NCBI GenBank assembly: GCA_963735055.1 | Contig: CAVTJN010000004.1 | Coordinates: 372,001 to 436,000, forward strand | DNA from: JBBITI01 sp963735055 | Lineage (GTDB): Bacteria > Chloroflexota > Dehalococcoidia > Dehalococcoidales > UBA2162 | Length of the DNA: 64,000 nucleotides | Direction of reading: 5' to 3' | In this document: in pieces, positions 1-7,737 of the stretch | Layout of the letters: the number at the start of each line of letters is the position of its first letter | Position numbering within the stretch: the stretch's first letter is position 1 | Program-made: the position numbers and the translations under genes | Notes under the pieces: model-generated | What the model was told of the DNA's origin: nothing | Seen by the model: only the letters and a program-made list of their open reading frames with translations | Database searches by the model: none

Positions 1-900
1 GGGAATGATCTCGGTTCTTGAGACTTCAGACAGACTGTCGAGTTGACCGACGATGTTCATGATCTTCATGATATCGATTGGCGGGACGATCTCGACCTCC
101 CACTTGGGCTCACCCGATTCGGCTGAATCCGTGCCCGACATCAGTTCCATGAATTCGTCCGATGTCTTGGCCGCCGACGCCTTCTGTGCCTGCGGAGGGG
201 TGGCCTGTGGCCCACGCCCCGAGGGCGCTGACTTGAACTGGGGTTCGAGCTCGCCGACCTTGCTCTTGAGACCATCGAGTTCGGCAAGTAACTGTGTCTG
301 CAGCCGTCCCACAAACTGGCTTATCTCCGGCTGGATCCTCTGCTTCTCACGGTCGAGGATATGCGATGCCTCCTGTTGAGCCCGGACCAGGATGGCGGCG
401 GCTTGCTGCGAAGCTTCTGCCTCGTTCTGCTCGATAATGTGACGGCCCCGGGCTTCGGCGCCGCTGATGATGCGTGCGGCTTCGGATTCTGCGGATCTCT
501 TGAGTTCACTGACGATCTTGTCGGCGCTGGCAAGAGCCTGATCCTCAGTTTCTCTCGCCATCTTCTCGGCCCGCGTTTTCGCTTCGGCCACTATTGCGTT
601 GGTTTGTGACTCGGCCGATGCCTCGGCCTGGGCCACTATCCTGGAGGCGTCGGCGGCTCCCTGTTTCTTGGCGTCCTCCCGGATTTCGGCGGCGAGCTTC
701 TCTGCTTCGATCACGGTGCGTTCGGCTAATGTGGTGAGGGCGCCGAGGTGGTCCTGGCGCTGTAGTAACGCCTCATGTTGCTTTGTGAGGTCGTTCACAA
801 ACGACACAACCTGAACCTCGGACAGGCCATTTTTGACCAGGTTGAACTCGCGTCCCCAAAGCTCAACGACATCCCGGCCGACGCTCGGATTTGGATTCAT
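1..900 (-). CDS. DivIVA-like coiled-coil protein, partial (C-terminus outside window)
   Basis: The minus-strand frame is open without a stop from the ATG at 900 to the window edge, giving 300 codons with the C-terminus missing. The first 45 residues are followed by a long Ala/Glu/Lys/Arg-rich coiled coil (about 50-215) with repeated heptad-like AEKLAAEIRE-type segments. A Pro/Ala/Gln linker (about 220-250) follows, and then a short conserved-looking tail with VEIVPPIDIMKIMNIVGQL. The overall shape resembles DivIVA-like polar or cell-division scaffold proteins and the E subunit of V-type ATPases. Cytoplasmic location is expected because no signal or membrane segment is visible. A promoter at 931-958 and a GGTGG site precede the start. 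The exact role is inferred only from the architecture. Confidence 0.8.
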   Translation of the reverse strand, partial: MNPNPSVGRDVVELWGREFNLVKNGLSEVQVVSFVNDLTKQHEALLQRQDHLGALTTLAERTVIEAEKLAAEIREDAKKQGAADASRIVAQAEASAESQTNAIVAEAKTRAEKMARETEDQALASADKIVSELKRSAESEAARIISGAEARGRHIIEQNEAEASQQAAAILVRAQQEASHILDREKQRIQPEISQFVGRLQTQLLAELDGLKSKVGELEPQFKSAPSGRGPQATPPQAQKASAAKTSDEFMELMSGTDSAESGEPKWEVEIVPPIDIMKIMNIVGQLDSLSEVSRTEIIP

Positions 901-930
901 AGCCCACCTACCGTTTCATACCTACAACTG

Positions 931-958
931 ATTATAACTCAGCGTAAGGAGGCGGCAA
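931..958 (-). promoter_or_regulatory. Promoter for the DivIVA-like gene
   Basis: On the minus strand TTGCCG (953-958) is followed after 16 bases by a perfect TATAAT (931-936). This places the transcription start about 25 bases upstream of the ATG at 900. Confidence 0.6.
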
Positions 959-987
959 TGACCATTCAGTAATGGTTGGCCGTAGTA

Positions 988-1596
988 CTAACGTCTCGGC
1001 AGCGGGGTTGAGGATTGCCTGGGTGACAGGCTGTTCAGCGGAATTGATTTTTCAGGTGAAGCGAGGTCGTTGAGTTGGAGTCGGACCTGATTCAGCCTCG
1101 TGGCAATGCTGGCCCGAAGCTTGGTGTAGCTTTCGTCAAGGCTGGGGCTTCTTCGTGACATCTCGGTGGACAGCCAGGTGATGCTGTTGGCCAGGGCCAT
1201 GTCTGAGTAGGCTTCGGCAAGAGCGTTACGTATGTCTGGGGGAATGGAGTGGACTTCGTCCCCCCGATTGTCCCATACGTTGGTTTGGAACGGTTCCAGT
1301 TGTCCCGACCATTGATCAGCCGCGAGCCGCCGGTTATGTTCGATCTCGGCGTACAGGTCCGGGACCGAAGGTGACGGTGGTGGTGCGGGTGGGGCCGATA
1401 CCGATGAAGCGGTCAGCACTCCCTCCGGCTCTATCTGTGACGCGCGTGGTGCGGTTTCCGGCTGCCGCACCGGACGCCTCTTGGAGATCTTAAGCAGCGA
1501 CGCGGTCCGAGCGGCTGCGTAGTTCAGAACGTACCCAGCACCAAGACCAACGGCAACCGCGCCGCCGATGATCAGGACTATTTGCCACCACTCCAC
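988..1596 (-). CDS. Membrane-anchored hypothetical protein
   Basis: A 202-residue protein starting with GTG, chosen because AGGAGG lies 6 bases upstream (ATAGGAGGACCCGTG). Residues 5-28 form one hydrophobic, Gly/Ala-rich membrane anchor. A basic patch (KISKRRPVR) and a Pro/Ser/Ala-rich linker (about 42-80) come next, followed by a mostly helical, charged domain to the end. This is the topology of a single-pass protein with a cytoplasmic C-terminal domain. I do not recognise the family. It lies on the same strand as the coiled-coil genes on either side, but the gene downstream has its own promoter, so co-transcription is uncertain. Confidence 0.7.
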   Translation of the reverse strand: MEWWQIVLIIGGAVAVGLGAGYVLNYAAARTASLLKISKRRPVRQPETAPRASQIEPEGVLTASSVSAPPAPPPSPSVPDLYAEIEHNRRLAADQWSGQLEPFQTNVWDNRGDEVHSIPPDIRNALAEAYSDMALANSITWLSTEMSRRSPSLDESYTKLRASIATRLNQVRLQLNDLASPEKSIPLNSLSPRQSSTPLPRR

Positions 1597-1763
1597 GGGT
1601 CCTCCTATGCTCGGCCCGCCACGCTTGAGGCATCCGGCGGCCAGTCCCCTCGGGTCCGGCCCGTACCATCACCAGTTCTGCGGAGACGGCAACACGGCTG
1701 AACGTATTGCGGTATTACGGAAAGGGACGGGAGACGTCCTTGTCCAGAGCGAAACCCGTACCC

Positions 1764-2042
1764 CTAGCCCATGCCAAGGCGGATGATTGAACGCCTCAGC
1801 TCCTCCAGCCTACCCCAGATAGCCTTCTTCTCTTCCTCGACAACCTGTCGGATGACGAGCTTGTGTTCCTCGACCGCGTCACGGATTGCCTTTCGCTGTT
1901 CTTCGACAAGCTCACGGGCGGCCTTCCGGATCTCCTCACCGATGATGTTCCCGACCTCAGTCTCGATGAGTCGCTTGACAGCTTCCCGGTACTCACCTGT
2001 GGCGTTGCCATTGTCTCTGCCCTGGGCGATCTTGGTGTCCAT
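1764..2042 (-). CDS. Small charged coiled-coil protein (paralogue of 9770-10039)
   Basis: A 92-residue protein starting at the ATG at 2042, preceded by a G-rich ribosome site (AACAGGGGGGCAGG). An in-frame upstream extension to 2144 lacks such a site and is Cys-rich, so it was not used. After a polar N-terminus (MDTKIAQGRDNG) the protein is almost entirely Glu/Lys/Arg/Val with regular heptads, including VEEHKLVIRQVVEEE. The same pattern recurs in the 89-residue protein at 9770-10039 (VEEHKRVIREVLEEE), so the two are paralogues. No enzyme motif or membrane segment is visible. The function is unknown; a structural or oligomerisation role would fit. Confidence 0.7.
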   Translation of the reverse strand: MDTKIAQGRDNGNATGEYREAVKRLIETEVGNIIGEEIRKAARELVEEQRKAIRDAVEEHKLVIRQVVEEEKKAIWGRLEELRRSIIRLGMG

Positions 2043-2190
2043 CCTGCCCCCCTGTTCGCTTTCGTCCCGACTGAGTTCAGCTAATGGTGAAATCCCGACT
2101 GCGACCTGTTCCAAAACAATACAACAACACCTTGTGACTGTCAAGATGGTCGGGCAGGCGGGTTACCTGAGGTAGGATGCTGAGCCCATC

Positions 2191-2199
2191 TGGTATAAT
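2191..2199 (+). promoter_or_regulatory. Extended -10 promoter element
   Basis: TGGTATAAT is a perfect extended -10 element (TGnTATAAT). No good -35 hexamer is present, as is common for extended -10 promoters. It would start transcription about 58 bases before the gene at 2264. Confidence 0.5.
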
Positions 2200-2263
2200 C
2201 TGGAAAGGGAGGCGGAAGCGACACCATGCCGGGCCTCCGGCGGTACGTGTGGAGTTGTGATGA

Positions 2264-2914
2264 ATGGCTGAAGAACTCGGCAAGATCGAAAAACCTGAGG
2301 CGGAGCAGTTCCATGGCAAGAAGAAACTCTATGTAGTGCCCCTGCTCTTTTCCTGGCGGGACAGCCCCCGCGAGTACGTTGAAAAATGCGACCTGTACTG
2401 GCAGCAGGTGAGAGAACACGTCACCAATCTCGAAACACGGATCGGCACCATCATGATCGTCTATCACGAATCAGTGACGGCCAGTGGTGACGAAGGATTG
2501 ACCGTCCTCGAGAAGCTCAATCCTTCGAGCTACCAGTTCGTCAGAGAGAAATGCCTGATGGGCGCCCGTCTTGAGGTGGTTGAGACTCGTGATTTGATCG
2601 AAGAGGCGATGGACTGGGAAAGGCACCTCATCATGGGGTTTCTCAGTAACAAGGTTGCCGCGACGGTATCTCGCTTCTACGCCGAGGCCTCCAAGAAGCG
2701 GTACGAGCACATCGCCAGGAGAATCACCGAAACCCTGGGCGACGACCAGGTTGCGATACTCATCATCCGAGAAGGACATCAGATTCAGTTTCCCTCGGAT
2801 GTTGAGGTATTCACGGTGGCGCCGCCGGCGCTGAACGAGGTGAATCGCTGGCTCAGGGAACGCCAGGAGAAGGCCGATCGCGAAGGCCAGGATCCCGAGT
2901 CCGGGTCCGAATAG
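2264..2914 (+). CDS. Conserved-looking hypothetical protein
   Basis: A 216-residue protein with ATG at 2264, a GGAG element 8 bases upstream and an extended -10 at 2191-2199. The N-terminal half has strand-like hydrophobic stretches (KKKLYVVPLLFSW, TRIGTIMIVYHESV). The middle is helical and charged (about 75-160), and DDQVAILIIREGHQIQFP near 165-180 looks like another strand pair. There is no signal peptide. The repeated pattern of parallel strands suggests an alpha/beta fold, but no catalytic motif is recognised. It is flanked by convergent genes and is likely monocistronic. Confidence 0.75.
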   Translation: MAEELGKIEKPEAEQFHGKKKLYVVPLLFSWRDSPREYVEKCDLYWQQVREHVTNLETRIGTIMIVYHESVTASGDEGLTVLEKLNPSSYQFVREKCLMGARLEVVETRDLIEEAMDWERHLIMGFLSNKVAATVSRFYAEASKKRYEHIARRITETLGDDQVAILIIREGHQIQFPSDVEVFTVAPPALNEVNRWLRERQEKADREGQDPESGSE

Positions 2915-2947
2915 TTGGTTCCTTGCTCCGAGGGAGCGCTCCGAGGG

Positions 2948-3250
2948 TTACTCCCGGAAAGCGTTGGCCCCGGTGACCAGTCCCGGCAGGCCGCCCATGA
3001 GGAAAGCCATGCCAACCGTCTCTGCGATTTCCCCTTCGGTTGCCCCGAGGCTTCTCGCTCGTTTCGCGATGTTGGCTACGCCGTCGTTGTGACCCAGCAG
3101 TGCGTCGCACAACATCATCATCAGCGTCTTTGTCTTCAGCGATAGCGCGCCCTCCTTGGTGGCCGTTTCCTGAAGGTCCGTTATTTGTTTGAGCAACTCA
3201 GGGGTGCTCTTCCCCAGATAATCGCGCCAGCCCGGAGCCCTTGAAGTCAT
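2948..3250 (-). CDS. Carboxymuconolactone decarboxylase/AhpD-like protein
   Basis: A 100-residue all-helical protein. The segment from about 30 to 85 (TKTLMMMLCDALLGHNDGV, then AKRARSLGATEGEIAE) matches the core of the carboxymuconolactone decarboxylase/AhpD-like family: the helix bearing the histidine, and the GA(S/T)xxEIxE turn. The CxxCxxxH redox motif of AhpD-type members is not intact. The histidine is present, but Leu and Ala occupy the expected cysteine positions, so peroxidase activity is unlikely. A GAGGGAGG ribosome site precedes the ATG at 3250. It lies on the same strand, 211 bases downstream of the CoA-transferase pair, and could be read from the same transcript. Confidence 0.8.
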   Translation of the reverse strand: MTSRAPGWRDYLGKSTPELLKQITDLQETATKEGALSLKTKTLMMMLCDALLGHNDGVANIAKRARSLGATEGEIAETVGMAFLMGGLPGLVTGANAFRE

Positions 3251-3461
3251 TTGTCCTGCCTCCCTCTAAGAATCATATTCTGATACCAAGAATTGCGCCC
3301 AGAAGCCGGCGCCAGGATATCCACCTTCAACACTGGACCACGGGCGCCCAGCAATTGGATGGAAGCCCCTTCCTGACCTCTGGCTGCGATCATTCAGTTT
3401 TGGAACCGTAGTCGCTTCCGGCCGCGACCGTGCAGTCGTCGGACAGCCCTGTCACAAGCTG

Positions 3462-4268
3462 TCAGCGGGGCGGTATCCTGGCTGCCATCGCCATCGCCCT
3501 GACGGGCTGTATTTTCTCGCGATATATCCGCAGTTCTTCGGCGGTTGGTGGCCGGCTATCGGCGACGTCGGCTGCGACTTTGAGGTCCCAGCTCACTTCG
3601 GATTTCACCTTCTCCAGGGTCACGCCGACGCCCGTGTGAACCGACTTGAGGACCATTTCCCGGTTATCAAACACGTACTCGCCCAGGTCCGTAATGACAG
3701 CCGTCGGACCGGTGTTCGGCCGCAGTCCGATTTCCTCCCGTCGTCCGGGCTTCCCGTCAAAATAGCCCGGGCAGGTGTTGAAGTCGACCTTCTCCAGGAA
3801 ACGGCGTTTGGTCTGCTCAAGGATAATGATGGTTCTGCCGCAGAAACTCATGATGTCGTTGCCGCCGCCGCTGCCTTGCCATCGATGTACCGGGTTACGG
3901 TAGTCGCCGACCACGGTATCGTTGACGTTGCCGAAGCGGTCGACCTGTCCGGCGCCCAGAAAACCGGTGCTGATGTGCCCGGCCTGACCCAGGCACATCA
4001 CGTAGGCCAGTCCGCTCAGTTGGTCGGCAAAGGCCTGGGAACCTAATGTATCCGTCGCCCTGGGCAGCGGGAAGAGATTCGCCCTGACTATACCGTTCTC
4101 AATAATGATGGTGCAGTTGGGGGCATTAGTGTACTTGGCCAGCAGGCCCGCCGCCATCGGCAGCCCGACGCCGACATAGGCAATGTCGTTGTCCCTGATT
4201 TGCCGCGCCGCTGATACGACCATCTGTTCGGCGGCGGTATATCCTGGTCCCTGCTTCTCTTGAGTCAT
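3462..4268 (-). CDS. CoA-transferase beta subunit (glutaconate CoA-transferase B type)
   Basis: A 268-residue family I CoA-transferase subunit B. The N-terminal part carries the NDIAYVGVGLPMAAG loop and then IIIENGIV, in which Glu57 is the expected catalytic glutamate that forms the enzyme-CoA thioester. Further on are GNVNDTVVGDY and a GSGGGNDI glycine loop, both typical of the GctB branch. It is encoded 11 bases downstream of the matching alpha subunit, with AGGGAGG before its ATG, so the two form an operon and a heteromeric cytoplasmic enzyme. The substrate cannot be read from sequence; a dicarboxylate or branched/aromatic acyl-CoA is plausible. Confidence 0.88.
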   Translation of the reverse strand: MTQEKQGPGYTAAEQMVVSAARQIRDNDIAYVGVGLPMAAGLLAKYTNAPNCTIIIENGIVRANLFPLPRATDTLGSQAFADQLSGLAYVMCLGQAGHISTGFLGAGQVDRFGNVNDTVVGDYRNPVHRWQGSGGGNDIMSFCGRTIIILEQTKRRFLEKVDFNTCPGYFDGKPGRREEIGLRPNTGPTAVITDLGEYVFDNREMVLKSVHTGVGVTLEKVKSEVSWDLKVAADVADSRPPTAEELRIYREKIQPVRAMAMAARIPPR

Positions 4269-4279
4269 CTGCTTCCTCC

Positions 4280-5182
4280 CTAGTACCCACTGGCGATGGG
4301 GTCGCTGAATTTGAGGTTGGTTATCTTCAGCTTCTCGAAGTAGTCCGGGCCTTCTTTGGACTTCAGTTTCTCGAGGTACTCGTTCCAGTCCTTGACACCA
4401 TACACGGCATCCTTCAGGTAGTCCTCATAGGCCTGTTGCCCTCCCCCCGCCCCGCCCATCATCCCTCCGGGAACATCGTCGTAGCATCCCGCCAGGTGGC
4501 TCGGTAGGGCGCCGTACGCCTGCTCAACGACCGCGGCCACGCGGAAAGCGGGGATAATCGTCCGGTTGGGGTCTCGCCGGATCACCTCTGAGTCCACCAC
4601 CTTCTCGGTAGTCACGATCACTCTCTTACTGGCATTGATGCCCTCGTGGTCTATGCCCAGGGTGCCCCATTTCTGCGCGTTTCCTTCACTGTCGCATTGT
4701 TGGACATGCAGGATGCCGACGTCTGGCGCCACTGCCTTGACCACGCCCACCGGCCCTGAGCCAAACGGGTCAGCGATTGACTTGATGTTGTCGTTGTACT
4801 TGCACATATCGGACCCGATCTGCGACTTGGTAGGCATAAACGGTACGCCCATGTACCCGGCAATCAGCGCCTGGGCTATGCCGAAGTGAGAATATTCCTC
4901 GACCACCGGCATCTTGTTGATGGCCCTCGCCCGCTGGAGTGCGTAAGACCGCTTCTCATCCAGGATCGCATACCCGGTGAGCATCTTGTCCACCAAACCC
5001 TCGCCGATGAGCAGGTTTATACCCACCAGGCACGTGATGACCGTGAGGTGGTCGATGTGTTGGCGAGTGATCTCGGCCATCGCTGCGGCCGGCGGGCCAT
5101 GCTGTGCGCCCGAGATAAAGAGCACGTCGCCACTTTTCACGTACCTGGAAACCGCCTCTTTCATCGTGGTTACTTTGTTCAT
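4280..5182 (-). CDS. CoA-transferase alpha subunit (glutaconate CoA-transferase A type)
   Basis: A 300-residue subunit A partner of the gene at 3462-4268. The N-terminal MKEAVSRYVKSGDVLFISG segment and the later PDVGILHVQQCDSEGNAQ and HEGINASKRVIVTTEKVV stretches are typical of the GctA branch of family I CoA-transferases, which transfers CoA between a donor acyl-CoA and a free acid. AGGAGG lies 7 bases before the ATG. It is the first gene of a two- or three-gene minus-strand operon. Residues 225-245 (GGMMGGAGGG) form an unusual glycine-rich loop. No signal peptide is present, so it is cytoplasmic. Confidence 0.88.
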   Translation of the reverse strand: MNKVTTMKEAVSRYVKSGDVLFISGAQHGPPAAAMAEITRQHIDHLTVITCLVGINLLIGEGLVDKMLTGYAILDEKRSYALQRARAINKMPVVEEYSHFGIAQALIAGYMGVPFMPTKSQIGSDMCKYNDNIKSIADPFGSGPVGVVKAVAPDVGILHVQQCDSEGNAQKWGTLGIDHEGINASKRVIVTTEKVVDSEVIRRDPNRTIIPAFRVAAVVEQAYGALPSHLAGCYDDVPGGMMGGAGGGQQAYEDYLKDAVYGVKDWNEYLEKLKSKEGPDYFEKLKITNLKFSDPIASGY

Positions 5183-5589
5183 GAGTCGTTCCTCCTGTTG
5201 CCGCCTTGGGTCGAAACGATTGCGTACGCACCGGTATTGAGGCTTTGCCTGTCGTCACGCGGTCTGTTCTCAGTTCGTGTCCGGACCGGCCCTTGCTGGA
5301 GGCACCCGGCCAACCTCTCCGTCATCGTTGCGCCGAACCCCGCGTGGTCTCCACAAAGGACAATGGCCGCGGCCCACGTTAGATTCCGTGGCGGACTCGG
5401 GGCGCTCGGCTAAGACGGACGTGCCTCCCTCTTTGTTGCCCTGTCCCGCGGCCTGCCACCCCGTGGCACAGACGGCAATCTAGCACACCCGGTCTTTGGC
5501 TGTCAACAACATGGAGACGGTGTTCCCGGCGTTTATCGGGGCCAGTCTTTCGGAGTCCAGAGTGACCGGCGGCGGGCCAATCGCTGACC
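5183..5589. other. Intergenic region without a recognisable gene
   Basis: Apart from the leader of the CoA-transferase operon at its left end, no reading frame with a ribosome site, no RNA gene and no clear hairpin was found in about 400 bases before the tRNA-Asn promoter. One long minus-strand frame here simply reads through the tRNA. Confidence 0.6.
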
Positions 5590-5618
5590 TTGACTTCGCC
5601 AAGGTTAACGGAGATAAT
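5590..5618 (+). promoter_or_regulatory. tRNA-Asn promoter
   Basis: TTGACT (5590-5595), a 17-base spacer and GATAAT (5613-5618) form a near-consensus sigma-70-type promoter ending 17 bases before the mature tRNA. Confidence 0.85.
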
Positions 5619-5635
5619 GATGAGGGTTGAAATGA

Positions 5636-5710
5636 TCCCCGATAGCTCAATGGTAGAGCGTGCGGCTGTTAACCGCCAGGTTCTAGGTTCGAATCCTAGT
5701 CGGGGAGCCA
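5636..5710 (+). tRNA. trnN: tRNA-Asn (anticodon GTT)
   Basis: A full cloverleaf can be drawn. The acceptor stem pairs TCCCCGA with TCGGGGA, the D stem pairs GCTC with GAGC, the anticodon loop CTGTTAA has GTT at positions 34-36, and the T stem pairs CTAGG with CCTAG around TTCGAAT. The CCA is encoded. The outermost anticodon-stem pair is a U-C mismatch. A strong promoter lies directly upstream. The 3' end of this tRNA is repeated near 15489-15500, marking it as an integration site. Confidence 0.97.
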
Positions 5711-5718
5711 GGTCTGTC
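5696..5718 (+). repeat. Direct repeat / left att-like site at the tRNA-Asn 3' end
   Basis: The tRNA 3' end plus about 11 following bases (TCGGGGAGCCA then GGTCTGTCAATA) recurs at 15490-15512 with one difference. In both places the tail of a serine-recombinase relic follows immediately on the minus strand. Confidence 0.7.
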
Positions 5719-5848
5719 AATACGCAGAACTTCCTCTGAGTCGGTTAACTCTCCAGGCACAGGCATGCCATAGTGGATCACCACGTGCGGCTCGTTGAAA
5801 TCGATCCTCCTGACGAAAGTCCTGAGGAACGACTTCTGTTCCCTTAAC
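5711..5848 (-). pseudogene. Serine recombinase C-terminal relic (copy 1)
   Basis: The minus strand encodes EQKSFLRTFVRRIDFNEPHV followed by VIHYGMPVP, the strand-rich tail typical of large serine recombinases and integrases. The catalytic and zinc domains are absent: upstream the frame runs straight into an IS110 fragment at about 5848. Compared with copy 2 (15482-15640), one base is missing near 5730, so the last codons are out of frame. The relic abuts the tRNA-Asn 3' end, as expected for an integrase whose att site is this tRNA. Confidence 0.65.
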
Positions 5849-6064
5849 GTCTGTCTTGCGACCCGGAACACTCTTGAGATGCCGCGCATTCACCAGGATA
5901 AGACTAAAGACCTTCGAGAAGATTCCAGATCGGCTTCCAGTACACCCCAGTGCTCTCCATACCTACATGAGTGACACTGAAACTTGCCAACCACTCCTTA
6001 AGCTGCAGCAGTTGGGCCGTCACCGCTCCAACACTACGGGTTTCACGACCTTCTGGAGTTATGA
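5849..6064 (-). pseudogene. IS110-family transposase fragment with frameshift
   Basis: Minus-strand reading gives VITPEGRETRSVGAVTAQLL and THVGMESTGVYWKPIWNLLE. These are followed, after a one-base shift near 5908, by FSLILVNARHLKSVPGRKTD. This is the N-terminal RNase-H-like half of an IS110/IS1111 transposase, including the ESTGVYWKP and NARHLK segments. Both the start and the serine-containing C-terminal half are missing. It is sandwiched between the recombinase relic and an IS1634-like fragment, so this is a layered scar of insertions. Confidence 0.75.
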
Positions 6065-6490
6065 CTTCTGATGCCAGATAGGCCTGATCCCCAGGTCACC
6101 CTTCTGTATTCGAAAGGCGGCTTCTGCGTCAGTGAATTGTATGTAGGCCCGCCAGAGCTGTTCGGCATCCCAGTCGGTGACGTTTGAGCGTAGCAGGTAG
6201 CAGCCTTCGGAGAGCTCCGCCCAGGCTCGCCAGTCCTTCATTTTCTCCCATACCACGTCAACACCGCCACCCAGCCGCTCCACCACTTCCACACGGAATA
6301 GTCCGGCGGCACGGCTGCTACTCTCCAGTAGCCTGCCCACTCTCCGCTCAATCGCTCCCGGCTTATGCTTCTTCTTACGGCAACTATCCGCCAGCTTGGT
6401 CAGCTTCTCCTCGATCCGTTTCTCGAAGCGTTCGTGGATAGCCTTCTCCTTGACGGCCCGACTCGAAGCCGTGTTTCGAGTGCCTTCAAC
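6059..6490 (-). pseudogene. IS1634/IS4-like DDE transposase fragment
   Basis: The minus strand reads SSRAVKEKAIHERFEKRIEE, then PGAIERRVGRLLESSSRAAG, and later EGCYLLRSNVTDWDAEQLW and FRIQKGDLGIRPIWHQ. These segments occur in order in IS1634-type (IS4-like) transposases. The catalytic N-terminal part and the region after IRPIWHQ are missing: the frame stops at 6059, where the IS110 fragment begins, and the other end is replaced by DNA-ligase sequence at about 6490. It cannot be functional. Confidence 0.75.
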
Positions 6491-7128
6491 AGCACATCAG
6501 GATGAGGACTGAGAAGCCGAGAGGAAAGGTACCGTGGCCATACGCCATCATGTATTTCGTCTTCGATGTAGTGTACCTGGATGGCGACGATCTGACGGGG
6601 GTGCCGCTCATGGATCGGAAGAGAGCGCTCGCGGGATTCGTCCCGAGCACAGGACCCATCCAGATGGTCGGGTACTTCGAGAAGGATGGTGAACTGCTGT
6701 TTGAGAAGGCCGTGGAGCAAGGCTTCGAGGGCATCGTCGCCAAACGGAAAGACAGCATCTACGAGGCAGGAAAGCCGTCAAGGAACTGGCTGAAGGCTAA
6801 GTCGACGATCACCGACCAATTCGTCGTCTGCGGTTACGTCTGGAGCGAAAAGATGCATTCCGTTGGCGGGCTCATCGTGGGCCGACTCGAGGACGAGAAA
6901 TTGCGGTACTCCGGCAGCGTCGGGACCGGGCTTGGTCAAGCGGAAAGGAAGGCCTTGGGTGTTCGCCTGGCTGCACTTAGAGTCGACCGGGCTCTTTTCA
7001 ATGAGGAGATCAGCACTGACGGCGCCCCGGTTTGGGTGAAGCCGGAAATCGTGGTCGAAGTTAGATTCACCCAGTGGACACACGCGGGATATCTTAGAGA
7101 ACCGGTTTTCTCCAGAATCCTCAACTAA
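6484..7128 (+). pseudogene. ATP-dependent DNA ligase (LigD type), N-terminally truncated
   Basis: An open frame of about 210 codons encodes the C-terminal part of an ATP-dependent DNA ligase. YFVFDVVYLDG corresponds to motif III, FEGIVAKRKDS to motif IV and NWLKAKS to motif V, followed by an OB-fold-like region up to HAGYLREPVF. The nucleotidyl-transfer lysine motif (KxDG, motif I) and everything before it are missing, replaced by the IS1634-like fragment. Adenylation is therefore impossible. An internal ATG at 6502 has no convincing ribosome site. It is probably a remnant of an NHEJ-type or plasmid/phage ligase. Confidence 0.75.
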
Positions 7129-7249
7129 TCCTAATGCACCCTTCTGCCATGTTTGTTGCCGGCCGAAAGGTAGCTGTCGGAAAATTGCCAGCACCGAAAG
7201 CTCTCGCTTTTCAAGATCAGGCTCGTCAGCTTCTTTCGCACCTGACACC

Positions 7250-7453
7250 GACATCGAGATTGCAGCCAGGGAGATACTCCGCCTGCAGAGATGCTGCGCA
7301 ACATCATATCAAGACACACCGGACAGTCCGTGGAAAAGATCTCTCACGATACCGATCGTGACTTCTCCCTTAATCCACAGCAGGCGGTTGAATACCGGAA
7401 TCATCGAAGAAATCCTGATCAAACAGGAGAACCCCAAGAAAGAAGACAAGTAG
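7250..7453 (+). pseudogene. ClpP protease C-terminal fragment with two frameshifts
   Basis: Switching frame twice restores a ClpP tail. DIEIAAREILRLQ in frame one is followed near 7289 by MLRNIISRHTGQSVEKISHD and TDRDFSLNPQQAVEY. After another shift near 7398 comes GIIEEILIKQENPKKEDK and a stop at 7451-7453. HTGQ..EKI..DT.RD and the AVEYGIIEEI end are diagnostic of ClpP. The catalytic Ser and His region is absent. It is a decayed fragment in the island; a perfect hairpin follows at 7477. Confidence 0.75.
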
Positions 7454-7476
7454 CTCCCGCGTGCTATTGGGCCGAG

Positions 7477-7507
7477 GATGGACGCCAGTATAGGACTGGC
7501 GTCCATC
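7477..7507 (+). terminator. Perfect 13-bp hairpin after the ClpP fragment
   Basis: GATGGACGCCAGT pairs with ACTGGCGTCCATC around a 5-base loop (ATAGG). Only a weak T-run follows (CGTTTG), so it may be a decayed intrinsic terminator. Confidence 0.5.
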
Positions 7508-7614
7508 CGTTTGTGGGCAATTGCCAGATGGCCCGCCTGCGTTCTTAATAGTCAACCCACTCTTGCGCTGTTGTCCCACCATGGACACCGAGACGATGGC
7601 GATCTTTTGCGTCC

Positions 7615-7643
7615 TTGACAGGTCGCAGATCACGTGCTAAGCT
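7615..7643 (+). promoter_or_regulatory. Putative promoter of the solute-binding lipoprotein gene
   Basis: TTGACA (7615-7620), a 17-base spacer and TAAGCT (7638-7643) with an extended TG two bases upstream. The -10 is weak (three matches) but supported by the TG extension. Confidence 0.45.
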
Positions 7644-7737
7644 TCGGCGGAATCGACAACAAGCTTTATGTAACGGGAAAGGAGAGATTGACCGGCTGAA
7701 AAACGTTCCATTAGGCACTAACCATAAGGAGGAACAA

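Noticed and set aside
5379..5720. Minus-strand frame reading through tRNA-Asn (MTDLAPRLGFEPRTWRLTAA...)
   Set aside because: A known artefact of tRNA sequence read as protein. Its first residues are the tail of the recombinase relic, the rest is tRNA and spacer.
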